From: Methylobacterium thuringiense
GTDB lineage: Bacteria > Pseudomonadota > Alphaproteobacteria > Rhizobiales > Beijerinckiaceae
DNA: 64,000 bases
Assembly (NCBI RefSeq): GCF_022179645.1
Contig: NZ_BPRA01000010.1
Location: forward strand, 124,001 to 188,000
Direction: 5' to 3'
This document shows positions 34,323-42,545 of the stretch, one piece after another. The position numbers were made by a program, and so were the translations under genes. Position 1 is the stretch's first letter, and the number at the start of each line of letters is the position of its first letter. The notes under the pieces are model-generated. The model was given only the letters and a program-made list of their open reading frames with translations, did not search any database and was not told where the DNA came from.

Positions 34323-35702
34323 TCAACCAACCCGCCGGGAGCTCAGAACTCCAGCGATGTCGGCATGCTCCGAGAGGTTTGTCCCTCGAGCAAAATCGGC
34401 CCAAACCTTTCGGAGCGCTCGTCCGTGTCGATCGAGATCGGACCAGGCCGCACCCTCGAGAAAGCTTGCGTTCTGCCAAGCACGCCGGTTTGCAAAAATG
34501 ACCGGGAGCTCGATCGCGTGAGCGGAGCCGAACGGGTTCCCGGGCGCGGCCCACGTGATGGTGTAGAGGTGGGCGCGCCCTCCCGCCTTCACGTGACGCC
34601 TCGCGAACCTGCGGATCGCGCGCGCATAGACGGCCTCGGTGACGATACCGACGATGAGCCGCCGCAGGAGCGGGCCGATGATCGGAAGCCCGAGCCACGG
34701 CTTGAGTGAGGAGATCGTCGGCAGAAACAGCCGAGCTTCTTCGGCTGTGTGCCCGATCAGCACCTCGATGCGCGGGGCGACTGCGTCCCATGCCGCTTCG
34801 ATCTCAGCCTCAGCAGGAAGCGGTGCATATCCGTATTGCGTGCCGAAGGGCATGGCTCCACGAAGGCCGAACCGCGCCCCGGCTCTTGCGACCACGGGTT
34901 CCAGGGCCAGAACCTCAGCAGTCGTCATATTGGCCGTCACCGACGCGGCCGCGCGCGACATCGCCGCGTTCATACGTCTGCGGCCGCGGGCGATCCCCAG
35001 GGGAGGGCTCTGGATGATGGCCCGCCGGAAAAGACTTCCAGCCGCCTCTGTCGCCATGATGTGAGCGATCGCGTCTCCGCCCGCCGACTGGCCGAATGCG
35101 GTTACATTTGAGGGGTTGCCGCCAAAGGCGGCGATGTTTCGCTTGACCCAGCGAAACGCCGTCATCTGGTCGAGCAGGCCGAGGTTGGCAGGCTTGCCGG
35201 CTCCGTCGCCGAGATAGCCGAACAGACCTAAGCGATAGGTCACGGACACGACGATGACGCGCTGCTCCGCCACCAGGGCCGCGGGATCGAAGCACGGCGC
35301 ATCACCTGCGCCGCTGACGTAGGAACCGCCGTGGATCCAGACCATGACGGGCAACGCCTCATCCACGGCGACGTTGGCCGGCACGGTCACTGACAGGCGC
35401 TGACAGTCCTCGTCTTGCACCAGGGCACCGAGCGCACCACCGAGTGCCTCATCCAGGAACGGCACCGGCTGCTGCGGACAGGCGGGAGCCCATTGCGTAG
35501 CCGATAAGGGGATCACCCAATCCTCTACCGGCTCTGGCAGCGCGAACCGTGCCGCTCGCGCATAGGGGATGCCGGTCGCACGGATCACGGGGCCGTCGGC
35601 CCAGCCTTCGACGGGGCCGCAAGGCGGATCGAATGAGAGCTTTCCGCTCCTCGCAAACGTTTCGCTAGAGGTGCCCGCCTCTTCCGTTGCGCGGGAGGTC
35701 AT
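34323..35702 (-). CDS. Type-B carboxylesterase/lipase family protein
   Basis: This 459-residue alpha/beta hydrolase has the oxyanion-hole HGGSYVSGAG, the nucleophile elbow FGQSAGGDA with catalytic Ser, an acidic partner probably in LIGHTAEEARLF, and the His in GSAHAIELPVIF. It fits carboxylesterase type B, which cleaves esters of many alcohols. No signal peptide is seen, so it is probably cytoplasmic. It is convergent with the outer-membrane protein gene. Confidence 0.9.
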   Translation of the reverse strand: MTSRATEEAGTSSETFARSGKLSFDPPCGPVEGWADGPVIRATGIPYARAARFALPEPVEDWVIPLSATQWAPACPQQPVPFLDEALGGALGALVQDEDCQRLSVTVPANVAVDEALPVMVWIHGGSYVSGAGDAPCFDPAALVAEQRVIVVSVTYRLGLFGYLGDGAGKPANLGLLDQMTAFRWVKRNIAAFGGNPSNVTAFGQSAGGDAIAHIMATEAAGSLFRRAIIQSPPLGIARGRRRMNAAMSRAAASVTANMTTAEVLALEPVVARAGARFGLRGAMPFGTQYGYAPLPAEAEIEAAWDAVAPRIEVLIGHTAEEARLFLPTISSLKPWLGLPIIGPLLRRLIVGIVTEAVYARAIRRFARRHVKAGGRAHLYTITWAAPGNPFGSAHAIELPVIFANRRAWQNASFLEGAAWSDLDRHGRALRKVWADFARGTNLSEHADIAGVLSSRRVG

Positions 35703-35774
35703 ACGCCACGCATCCGTTCGCCCACCAAGTTCTCGCAGCCGATCGTCAAAGCTTGTTGCTCGACAGATGATCGA

Positions 35775-36431
35775 TCAAGAGTTTTGATGTCCCTTGAGGG
35801 CTTGGCGGATTTGTTTGAGGGCAAGCCCGTGCCCCGCGCCGAGGTCCAGCGGCCCTATGAAGCCGCCATTCTGGTCCATCAGGTAGACCATGAGGGTATG
35901 CTCGAGCGTGTAATCCCCATCGGGTAGCGGCACCCGTTTCGCGTAGGCACGGTACGATGCGGCGACCCGGTCGATCTCGGCTGGTGTACCAGTGAGGCCG
36001 GTGATCCGGTCACTGAAGGACTTCATGTACTCGCTGAGCACCGCCGCCGTGTCGCGCTCTGGATCGAGCGTGATGTAGAGGGCCTGAATATCACCACCCT
36101 GCTTCTGCATCTCGTCGATCAGGTTGCTGAGGTCGGCCAAGGTTGTCGGGCAGACGTTTGGACACTGCGTGAAGCCGAAGAACACGAGGAACGGCTTCCC
36201 TCGCAGGGAGGCAGAGTCCAGCACGCCCCCCTTCGAGGACTGTAGGCGGAACGGGCCGCCGACAACGGACAGGGGCGGGGGCTTCGGCCCGACCGGCCAC
36301 ATCGCGAAGGTCGTGCCGGCAATGGCGATAAGGCCGAGCGCCAGGACACCGAACAGCAGGTAATCCGCACGCCGCATGCCGGATCTGGCCGCCTGCGGGT
36401 CAGTGGGCATGGTCGTGCCCAGCGTGCTCAT
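35775..36431 (-). CDS. SCO/SenC copper-binding thioredoxin-fold protein
   Basis: This 218-residue membrane-anchored protein has an N-terminal helix at residues ~24-45 and a thioredoxin-like domain with the copper-binding CPNVC motif in FFGFTQCPNVCPTTL and the distal His in TLEHTLMVYL. SCO proteins deliver copper to the CuA site of cytochrome oxidase or act in redox defence. It overlaps the PCuAC gene upstream by up to 32 nt (start at 36431 or ATG 36410), so the two copper chaperones are one unit. Confidence 0.9.
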   Translation of the reverse strand: MSTLGTTMPTDPQAARSGMRRADYLLFGVLALGLIAIAGTTFAMWPVGPKPPPLSVVGGPFRLQSSKGGVLDSASLRGKPFLVFFGFTQCPNVCPTTLADLSNLIDEMQKQGGDIQALYITLDPERDTAAVLSEYMKSFSDRITGLTGTPAEIDRVAASYRAYAKRVPLPDGDYTLEHTLMVYLMDQNGGFIGPLDLGAGHGLALKQIRQALKGHQNS

Positions 36432-36906
36432 CGCCCGATGTCGCCGCGGCGATGCCTTCGACCTTGAACTCCACCGGCACCGAGCCGGCCTTCTCGAAGG
36501 TCAGCGAGCCCTTGACCATCTCGCCCTGCTTGAGTGGGGCCTTCAGACCCGTGAACATCAGGTGATAGCCGCTTGGTTTGAGCGTAACAGTCTCGCCCGG
36601 CTTGACCTCGAGGCCGCCCTCGACCGGCCCCATCTTCATCACCCCGCCCTCGACCGACATCGAGTGGACTTCGACCCGACCAGTATTCTCGAGCGTGCCG
36701 CCGATCAGGCGGTCGGTTTCGGCCCCCGCGTTCGTCACGCTCAGGTATCCGGCCGCGACCTTGGCCCCGCCCGGCGTTGCGCGCGACCAGGGATGACCGA
36801 TCTTGAGGCCTCCGAGCGTGTAATCGTGAGCTAGGGCTGCGCTGGAACCTCCGAGAAGTGCCGCAAGGGCGGCAGTGCGCAGGATGGTCGTCAAGGCAGC
36901 TCGCAC
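36400..36906 (-). CDS. PCu(A)C copper chaperone
   Basis: This 168-residue periplasmic protein starts at GTG 36906 with GGAG 7-8 nt upstream, and has a signal peptide ending in AALAHDY. The PCuAC domain shows the copper ligands His and Met in EVHSMSVEGGVMKMG and in GYHLMF. A His-rich tail (HAGHDHAH) adds metal sites. It acts with the SCO protein to load copper into cytochrome oxidase. Confidence 0.9.
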   Translation of the reverse strand: MRAALTTILRTAALAALLGGSSAALAHDYTLGGLKIGHPWSRATPGGAKVAAGYLSVTNAGAETDRLIGGTLENTGRVEVHSMSVEGGVMKMGPVEGGLEVKPGETVTLKPSGYHLMFTGLKAPLKQGEMVKGSLTFEKAGSVPVEFKVEGIAAATSGDEHAGHDHAH

Positions 36907-37121
36907 GGTGCTTCTCCAGATCTCAAGGGATAGGTGGGGTACTGCGCGACAAGCATCGCGCGGCGGCCTGTCGCATCCTTGCAGGGCGAATAGGTGCATG
37001 TGCATTTTCATCATAGGTTGGGCGCAGCAGGCAGCGTAGGGGAGCCCATCGTCGGCCTCTACGCTTGGCTGCCGGCGGCTGAGAGACGCGCGCTCCCGCC
37101 CTGGAATGTTGGAGTGCGCCG

Positions 37122-37388
37122 ATGCTGGAAATCGTAGATGAGGTGACGCTGCCGGGGATGGCCGCCCTCCTGACGGCGTATCTGGTCCTTCATCTCAATG
37201 CGGACGGTCGGGTCATCGCAACGGAGACCGTCCAAGCTCCCAACGATGCGTGCGTTCTCGACCTTGTTCGCGCGCGAATGGATGGCAGGGCCATCGAGGT
37301 GTGGGATGGCGTCCGGTTCGTCGAGCATCTCGAGGCAAGCGACTCAGGTTCAGCATCGTTGGCTCTCGGAACAAACTGGTACCGTTAA
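37122..37388 (+). CDS. Small hypothetical protein, 88 residues
   Basis: The ATG at 37122 has GGAG about 8 nt upstream. The protein has a hydrophobic early segment (MAALLTAYLVLHLNADG) and an alpha/beta pattern (VLDLVRARMDGRAIEVWDGVRFVE). Short proteins like this, close to DUF6894 genes, are common in Methylobacterium; the function is unknown. It precedes a DUF6894 gene by 51 nt on the same strand. Confidence 0.6.
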   Translation: MLEIVDEVTLPGMAALLTAYLVLHLNADGRVIATETVQAPNDACVLDLVRARMDGRAIEVWDGVRFVEHLEASDSGSASLALGTNWYR

Positions 37389-37439
37389 TGTAAGGCTTCG
37401 CGCAGGACAGGCTGTCATGCGAGCGTCAACGGAGCCGAC

Positions 37440-37706
37440 GTGCCGCGCTACATTTTCGACGTTCACGATGATGGGCCAGTCGAGTGGGGCGATGACGGCG
37501 TAGAGTGCGCTGATCGAGATGAGATCGAACGTCGCGTCCACACTCTGATCGTGGCAGCTCAACAGCGGCAGGTTGCACGCGGAAGCCTGGAGGCCCTGAC
37601 CACCATCTACGTGCATCACGAGAGTAATGGCATCGTCTTGGTCGCATCGGTGCGCCCTGGAGAGGACGTGCAGTTTGGCTGGACGCCGGGATCAGGAGGA
37701 GAATAA
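37440..37706 (+). CDS. DUF6894 family small protein
   Basis: This 88-residue protein from a GTG start opens MPRYIFDVHDDGPVEWGDDG, the standard DUF6894 beginning (MPRY/F-x-F-D-x-H-D). The family is abundant in Methylobacterium and related genera and has no known function; a second member lies at 53791. A perfect hairpin follows directly after the stop. Confidence 0.8.
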   Translation: MPRYIFDVHDDGPVEWGDDGVECADRDEIERRVHTLIVAAQQRQVARGSLEALTTIYVHHESNGIVLVASVRPGEDVQFGWTPGSGGE

Positions 37707-37736
37707 GGCGTCAGCCAGCCTGAGCTGGCTGACGCC
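37707..37736 (+). terminator. Intrinsic terminator after the DUF6894 gene
   Basis: There is a perfect 12-bp stem GGCGTCAGCCAG (37707-37718) with its complement at 37725-37736, a 6-nt loop and a TTTC tail. It lies between convergent genes and probably works for the rightward unit. Confidence 0.8.
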
Positions 37737-37784
37737 TTTCGAGCGCGGGGGCTTGCTTGCAGACCGTGAGCGGACCGCGGCGTG

Positions 37785-38687
37785 TCAGTGGGACGCGCGG
37801 GAATAGTCCATTCGCTCGAGGTCGGCGATCAGACCCCGACCGGTCGGATGCCAATCGAGCCGTGCCCGCGTCAGGGCACTCGACGCCGGCATGTCGAGGC
37901 TGACGAATGCAGCCAACCACCCGAAGTGCTCCGCCGCTTTCTCCGGCGACAAGCCGACCGCCGGCACGTCCAAGCCACGGCCGATCACCTCCGCCATTTC
38001 GCGGGCGGTGACACCTTCCTCGGCGACCGCGTGGTACCGGGCACCGGCCTCCCGCCTCTCGAACGCGAGCGCGTAGAGCCGGGCGACATCGCGGACGGGA
38101 GCCGCGGGCCAGCGGTTGGCTCCCTCGCCGACATAGGCCGAGACGCCCGTGCGGCGGGCGACATCGACCAGATAGGTGATGAGCCCCTGCTTCACCGTGT
38201 CGTGCACCTGCGGGAGGCGCACGACCGACACGTTGACGCCCGCCTCCAGGAGCGCGGCACCCGCCATCTCGGACGCGATGCGAGGGTTCGGGTGTTCCAC
38301 GTTGAAGACGTCTTCGGTCGCCAGTCCACCCCCCGTGGGGTTTCCGATTCCGGTGCCGGACGTGATGAGCAGCGGCCGATCCGATCCCTTCAGCGCGGAG
38401 CCCAGGGTTTCGATCGCGCGCCTGTCCTTCTCGCAGTTGGCGACGAAGTTCGAGAAGTCGTCATGGTCGAAGGCGGTATGGATCACCCCATCCGCCTGGG
38501 CCGCGCCGCTTCGCAGGCTGTCCAGGTCTTCGAGGTTGCCACGATGGGGTTCGACGCCGGCGTCGATCAGTTTTTGAGCGCCCGTGGCCGACCGTGTGAG
38601 ACCAAGGACTTGATGCCCGGACCGGAGCAGTTCCGGGACGATCGCCGAGCCGATGAAGCCGGTGGCACCGGTGAGGAAGATGCGCAT
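37785..38687 (-). CDS. SDR-family NAD-dependent epimerase-like oxidoreductase
   Basis: This 300-residue extended or atypical short-chain dehydrogenase starts MRIFLTGATGFIGSAIV with the GxxGxxG nucleotide-binding motif (TGATGFIG). The usual YxxxK is not evident, as in the atypical NAD(P)-binding branch (YwnB/YeeU-like). The substrate is unknown. It is divergent from an MmyB-like regulator, with about 100 bp between the starts, so that regulator probably controls it. Confidence 0.85.
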   Translation of the reverse strand: MRIFLTGATGFIGSAIVPELLRSGHQVLGLTRSATGAQKLIDAGVEPHRGNLEDLDSLRSGAAQADGVIHTAFDHDDFSNFVANCEKDRRAIETLGSALKGSDRPLLITSGTGIGNPTGGGLATEDVFNVEHPNPRIASEMAGAALLEAGVNVSVVRLPQVHDTVKQGLITYLVDVARRTGVSAYVGEGANRWPAAPVRDVARLYALAFERREAGARYHAVAEEGVTAREMAEVIGRGLDVPAVGLSPEKAAEHFGWLAAFVSLDMPASSALTRARLDWHPTGRGLIADLERMDYSRASH

Positions 38688-38786
38688 GAGATGCTGTCCG
38701 CTGTGGTCTGGACGATCTCTACCGGCCCGCCACCGATCCCGTTAAAGTTGTGACCTTATCCCGGTATAGGCACTAACAGGATCCCC

Positions 38787-39650
38787 ATGCCTGCCAGCTC
38801 TGACACTCCACTGGGAGCATACCTGCGGGACCGTCGGACCAAGCTCGATCCGGCGGCCTTTGGGTTCGCTGGACGCAGGCGCACGCCCGGCCTGCGCCGG
38901 GAAGAGGTCGCCCAGCGTTCGAACATCAGCGCCACCTGGTACACGTGGTTGGAGCAGGGGCGCGGCGGCGCGCCCTCGGCGGACGTGCTGAACCGCATCG
39001 CCGCCGGGTTGATGCTGACCGAGGCCGAGCGGGAGCACGTCTTCATGCTCGCGCTCGGGCGTCCGCCGGAGGTCCGCTACAGGCCCAAGGAGGGGATCAC
39101 GCCGCGTCTGCAGCGGCTGCTCGATACGCTGGAAGTCAGCCCGGCGCTGATCAAGACGGCAACCTGGGACATCGTCGCCTGGAACCGTGCCGCCGCCGTG
39201 GTGCTGACCGACTGGAGCACGGTCCCTCCCAATGAGCGCAACATCCTTCGCCGCATGTTTTGCGACCCGAGCGTTCGCACGGCGCAGCAGGATTGGGAGA
39301 GCATGGCCCGCTTCGTCGTCGGCGCGTTCCGGGCGGATGCCGTACGCGCCGGCGCTGCGTCCGAGGTCAGCGAACTGGTGGATGAGCTCTGTCGCACCAG
39401 CCCGGAGTTCGCTGCCTTCTGGCAGGAGAACGACGTCAATGCGCATGCCGACGGCGTCAAACGGCTCAGGCATCCAATCCTCGGCGCGATCGAACTGGAA
39501 TTCTCGACCTTTGCGGTCGACGGCCGGCCCGACCTCGGCATGATCGTCTACAACCCTGTCACACAGGGCGTACGAGATCAGATCCGCTCGCTCGTTGGCT
39601 CAAGCGGCAACGAGGCCGGGTACGACGGTCCGGTGTCGAAGCGCGCCTAG
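38787..39650 (+). CDS. XRE-family regulator with MmyB-like ligand domain
   Basis: This 287-residue regulator has an N-terminal HTH (about residues 8-75, with RRRTPGLRREEVAQRSNISATWYTWLEQG read in pieces) and a C-terminal MmyB-like domain (LEVSPALIKTATWDIVAWN; later LEFSTFAVDGRPDL) that may bind a fatty-acid-like ligand. ATG 38787 has AGGA upstream. Such regulators usually control a divergent oxidoreductase gene, which fits the SDR gene at 37785-38687. Confidence 0.9.
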   Translation: MPASSDTPLGAYLRDRRTKLDPAAFGFAGRRRTPGLRREEVAQRSNISATWYTWLEQGRGGAPSADVLNRIAAGLMLTEAEREHVFMLALGRPPEVRYRPKEGITPRLQRLLDTLEVSPALIKTATWDIVAWNRAAAVVLTDWSTVPPNERNILRRMFCDPSVRTAQQDWESMARFVVGAFRADAVRAGAASEVSELVDELCRTSPEFAAFWQENDVNAHADGVKRLRHPILGAIELEFSTFAVDGRPDLGMIVYNPVTQGVRDQIRSLVGSSGNEAGYDGPVSKRA

Positions 39651-39758
39651 CTCGCGGAGGACAACGAGCTCGGTCGAGGTCGCCAGATTGCGTTCGCCCT
39701 ATGCCACCGCCTGCGCGCGCATCCGTTGCTGGAGCACGCGCCGGAGCAGATTTTCCTG

Positions 39759-40505
39759 TTATCGAACGCCGCCGCTGGCGGTGATGTTCTCACCAGTCAG
39801 CCAGCGGGCGTCGTCCGACGCGAGGAACGCGACGACCCCGGCGATGTCGTCCGGTTGGCCTGCACGGCCGAGCGGCGTTTGTGCGATGAAACCAGCCTCC
39901 ATATCGGAGCCGACGACACCGGCCGTATGGGTGCCCTCGGTCACCACGAAGCCGGGGCTGACCACATTGACGCGGATCTTGCGGGGAGCCAGCTCGTTGG
40001 CGAGCACCCCCGAGATCGCGTTCAGGGCTCCCTTGGTGCCGGCATAGGCCGCCGCGGTTGGCGTAAGCACATGGGTGATCGCCGACGAGATATTGATCAC
40101 GCTGCCGCCCTCGCCGAGATGCTTCGCGGCCGCCTGGGTCGCCAGCAAGACGCCGAGCACGTTGACGTCGAAGAGGCGGCGGTAGTGCTCCTCGGTCACC
40201 TCTTCGATCGCTGCGAATTCGTAGACACCGGAATTGTTGACCAGCACGTCGATCCGGCCAAACGCGTTTATCGCCGCCTCGATCAGCCCCTGAGCCTGGG
40301 CAGCCTTGGAGACGTCCCCCTGCACGGCGATGGCCTTGCCGCCGGCCGAGGTGATCGCCGCGACGACGGCGTCCGCGCCAGCCTTGCTCGACGCATAGTT
40401 GACCACGACGGCTGCACCGTCCTTCGCCAGCGATTTGGCGATGGCCGCGCCGATGCCTTTCGATGCACCGGTGACGACGGCGACCTTACCCTCAAGCTTT
40501 GACAT
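39759..40505 (-). CDS. Short-chain dehydrogenase (FabG/glucose dehydrogenase-like)
   Basis: This 248-residue classical SDR has the cofactor motif TGASKGIG near residue 13, the NNSG motif, and the catalytic Ser, Tyr and Lys in ISSAITHV and YAGTK. It uses NAD(P)H on an alcohol or ketone; the substrate is not defined. It is divergent from an ArsR-like regulator, and an inverted repeat between the two genes is a good operator candidate. Confidence 0.9.
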   Translation of the reverse strand: MSKLEGKVAVVTGASKGIGAAIAKSLAKDGAAVVVNYASSKAGADAVVAAITSAGGKAIAVQGDVSKAAQAQGLIEAAINAFGRIDVLVNNSGVYEFAAIEEVTEEHYRRLFDVNVLGVLLATQAAAKHLGEGGSVINISSAITHVLTPTAAAYAGTKGALNAISGVLANELAPRKIRVNVVSPGFVVTEGTHTAGVVGSDMEAGFIAQTPLGRAGQPDDIAGVVAFLASDDARWLTGENITASGGVR

Positions 40506-40555
40506 CTGTGCTAGCTTTCGATGTGGGTCGGCCCCGGGATGGATGCCGTCGTCCC

Positions 40556-40578
40556 ATAGTTCGGAAGTTCGGAACTAT
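40556..40578. promoter_or_regulatory. Inverted-repeat operator between the SDR and regulator genes
   Basis: ATAGTTC (40556-40562) and GAACTAT (40572-40578) form a perfect 7-bp inverted repeat with a 9-nt spacer; the core also contains two direct GTTCGGA units. It lies midway between the divergent SDR (start 40505) and ArsR-like (start 40612) genes, the place expected for an operator serving both. Confidence 0.65.
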
Positions 40579-40611
40579 TAAAGCGCAGTTCAAGCCCCAT
40601 ATGGACGAAAC

Positions 40612-40992
40612 ATGAGGCCGCTTTTTCACCCCGCCCTGGAGGACGTTGAGCCGGAGGCGATCCTGCATGCCCTGTCCGATCCCAGACGGGCGGCGATCTT
40701 TGCCAGGATCGTGGGCGCAGGCTGCGTCGATGCCTGCTCGGCCCTGTCGGCTGTCGGCGACCGTGTCATCCCGAAATCGTCGCTGTCCAGCCACTTCAAG
40801 GTGTTGCGCGAAGCCGGATTGATCCGCAGCGAGCGTCACGGCGTGGAGATGCGGAACCACTCGCGTTGCGCCGAGGTGAACGCACGCTTCCCCGGCCTGC
40901 TGGCTGCGATCATCAACGCCTACGCTTTGGGACGAGGTGACGAACAGCGCTTATCCGCGCTGTCTTCAAGGGCACCATCTGCTGAAGCGTGA
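40612..40992 (+). CDS. ArsR-like winged-helix regulator
   Basis: This 126-residue winged-helix protein has the ArsR opening LHALSDPRRAAIFARIV and the recognition part SSLSSHFKVLREAGLIRSERHG. The metal-binding CxC of metal-sensing ArsR proteins is not present in the recognition helix, although CVDAC lies before it. It probably represses the divergent SDR gene and itself through the repeat at 40556-40578. The inducer is unknown. Confidence 0.85.
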   Translation: MRPLFHPALEDVEPEAILHALSDPRRAAIFARIVGAGCVDACSALSAVGDRVIPKSSLSSHFKVLREAGLIRSERHGVEMRNHSRCAEVNARFPGLLAAIINAYALGRGDEQRLSALSSRAPSAEA

Positions 40993-41363
40993 TCACCTCA
41001 CCTAATCGGCGCTCCACATGCCCCCGAACGATCAAAATCTGGCGTTTGGTACTTACGGTGATGGCCTGAGATGGGGGCCGGCCTGATTTCAGGCGGATCA
41101 CCAAGGAAACGGCTCCCAGGGATCAGGGCGCACATCGTAGCATTCGGGCCTCTTTACCGCTTGGCTCACGGCAAGCGGGTAGGGGAAGAAATCCGCAAAC
41201 CTGCGTGGTCGCGACATCGGCCCGACGCGTATCCGTTTGCCGATCTCCCAAAGCAGAACCGTTCTAAACTGCTTGACGCCAGTCTGGAGTTATTCTAACT
41301 ACGATCTGTGCTGGCGACGGAGCCGAGGGCTCTGATCGCCGAGAAATTCGGAAGGAACATCCC
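40993..41363. other. Gene-free stretch ending in a promoter
   Basis: No credible gene is seen over these 371 bp. Composition becomes AT-richer towards 41250-41310, where the promoter annotated separately lies. The left half has no recognisable structure. Confidence 0.45.
41273..41301 (+). promoter_or_regulatory. Candidate sigma-70-type promoter
   Basis: TTGACG (41273-41278) and TAACTA (41296-41301) are separated by 17 bp, a good housekeeping promoter for this group. Transcription would start near 41308, about 55 nt before the small Cys-rich gene. TTCTAA occurs on both sides of the -35, but no full Irr-type box is present. Confidence 0.5.
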
Positions 41364-41570
41364 ATGGCCGGTACCAACGCCTCCTGCGAGAGCTGCCGCT
41401 TCTTCGACGACCACAAGACCAATGGCGGCAGCGCTGCCGGCGACGAGGGCCTGTGCCGCTTCAACCCGCCCGTGAGCCAGCCCGAGCCGAAGGGCCATGG
41501 CCTCTGGCCGGTCGTGGGCGGCAAGGATTGGTGCGGTCACTTCACCTCGGACATGCAGCCGGGCGAGTGA
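41364..41570 (+). CDS. Small Cys-rich protein, 68 residues
   Basis: The protein starts MAGTNASCESCRFFDD and contains CxxC (residues 8 and 11), a third Cys in GLCRFNPP and a fourth in DWCGHF. The four Cys, with a nearby His, look like a small metal (zinc) or Fe-S site. GGAAGG is a strong ribosome site upstream. The function is unknown, but the pattern seems conserved in rhizobia-like bacteria. Confidence 0.75.
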   Translation: MAGTNASCESCRFFDDHKTNGGSAAGDEGLCRFNPPVSQPEPKGHGLWPVVGGKDWCGHFTSDMQPGE

Positions 41571-41803
41571 TCGACCAGCAGGACCGAACGGTTCGAAGGC
41601 TGGCGCAGCAGCGCCGGCCTTTTTCGTTCCCGAACCGGTCGAGCGTCGACAAAGGGCACCCGGGCGCCGCAACCCGGTCATGATGCGGTCAACTTCCCGG
41701 ACGACATCGGGGGCTCAGACGCACGGCCGCACGGCAGCATCGCCACGGCCCCGAACCAGCCGACGACCCGCGGACACGAGATGCGGGAATGGGGAAGAAT
41801 CGC

Positions 41804-42472
41804 ATGAACTGGTCTCCGATCACCGGTGCGCTCGCGGGCTTGGCGCTCGTCGCGCTCCCGAGCCTCGCGCAGGCCGCCCCGCGCGATCCGAGCGGCATCT
41901 GGCTCACCGAAGACGGCAAGGCCCGCATCCGCGTCGAGAAGTGCGGCGCCCAGAACACCAATATCTGCGGCTACGCCGTGTGGCTGAAGACGCCGCTGAA
42001 CGACGAGGGCAAGCCCCGCGTCGACTTCCGCAATCCCGATCCGAAGAAGCAGGCCCGCGCCTCCCTCGGCCACCAGATGATCATGGGCCTGAAGCCCAAT
42101 TCCGAGGGCAAGTACGAGGGCAAGATCTACAACGCCGAGAACGGCAAGTTCTACGACGTGACGATCTGGTCCGAGGCCCAGGGCGAACTCTCGGTGCGCG
42201 GCTGCATGCTCGGCTTCCTCTGCGGCTCGCAGACCTGGGAGCAGAAGGGCGACCTCGCGCAGGGCCAGCTCACCGGCCCGACCAACGGCGCCAACGGCCC
42301 GCGCGCCGACGCCGAGTGGGCGCCGAAGGGCAACCCGGCCGTGGCCAACGCCGCCGGCTCGCCCGCGACGACCGGCACCACGAAGCAGGCCGGCGCCCCC
42401 AAGGCGCCCGCCGCGAAGGCCGCTCCGTCGCGGACCGCCGCCCCGGCCCCGCAGGCTGATTCGGAGGAGTGA
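41804..42472 (+). CDS. DUF2147 family secreted protein
   Basis: This 222-residue protein has a signal peptide (MNWSPITGALAGLALVALPS, ending at AQAA). The DUF2147 domain occupies about residues 28-145 (DPSGIWLTEDGKARIRVEKCG; then GKIYNAENGKFYDVTI) with Cys pairs that likely form disulfides. A disordered Ala/Pro/Lys-rich tail follows. GGGGAAG lies upstream of ATG 41804. The family is exported and of unknown function. A strong hairpin follows the gene. Confidence 0.9.
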   Translation: MNWSPITGALAGLALVALPSLAQAAPRDPSGIWLTEDGKARIRVEKCGAQNTNICGYAVWLKTPLNDEGKPRVDFRNPDPKKQARASLGHQMIMGLKPNSEGKYEGKIYNAENGKFYDVTIWSEAQGELSVRGCMLGFLCGSQTWEQKGDLAQGQLTGPTNGANGPRADAEWAPKGNPAVANAAGSPATTGTTKQAGAPKAPAAKAAPSRTAAPAPQADSEE

Positions 42473-42503
42473 GCGCCTGACGCCCTCTCCATAGCATTCA
42501 CCA

Positions 42504-42538
42504 ACGGCCGCGATCCGAACTCATCGGATCGCGGCCGT
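42504..42538. terminator. Bidirectional terminator hairpin
   Basis: A perfect 15-bp stem (42504-42518 with 42524-42538, containing CGGCCGCGATCCGA) with a 5-nt loop lies between the convergent DUF2147 and metallopeptidase genes. It should end transcripts from both sides. Confidence 0.8.
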
Positions 42539-42545
42539 CGCCGTT

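Noticed and set aside
41250-41305. Irr/iron-control-element-like TTCTAA motifs
   Set aside because: Only half-sites are present and no full inverted repeat is formed; the promoter explanation is enough.
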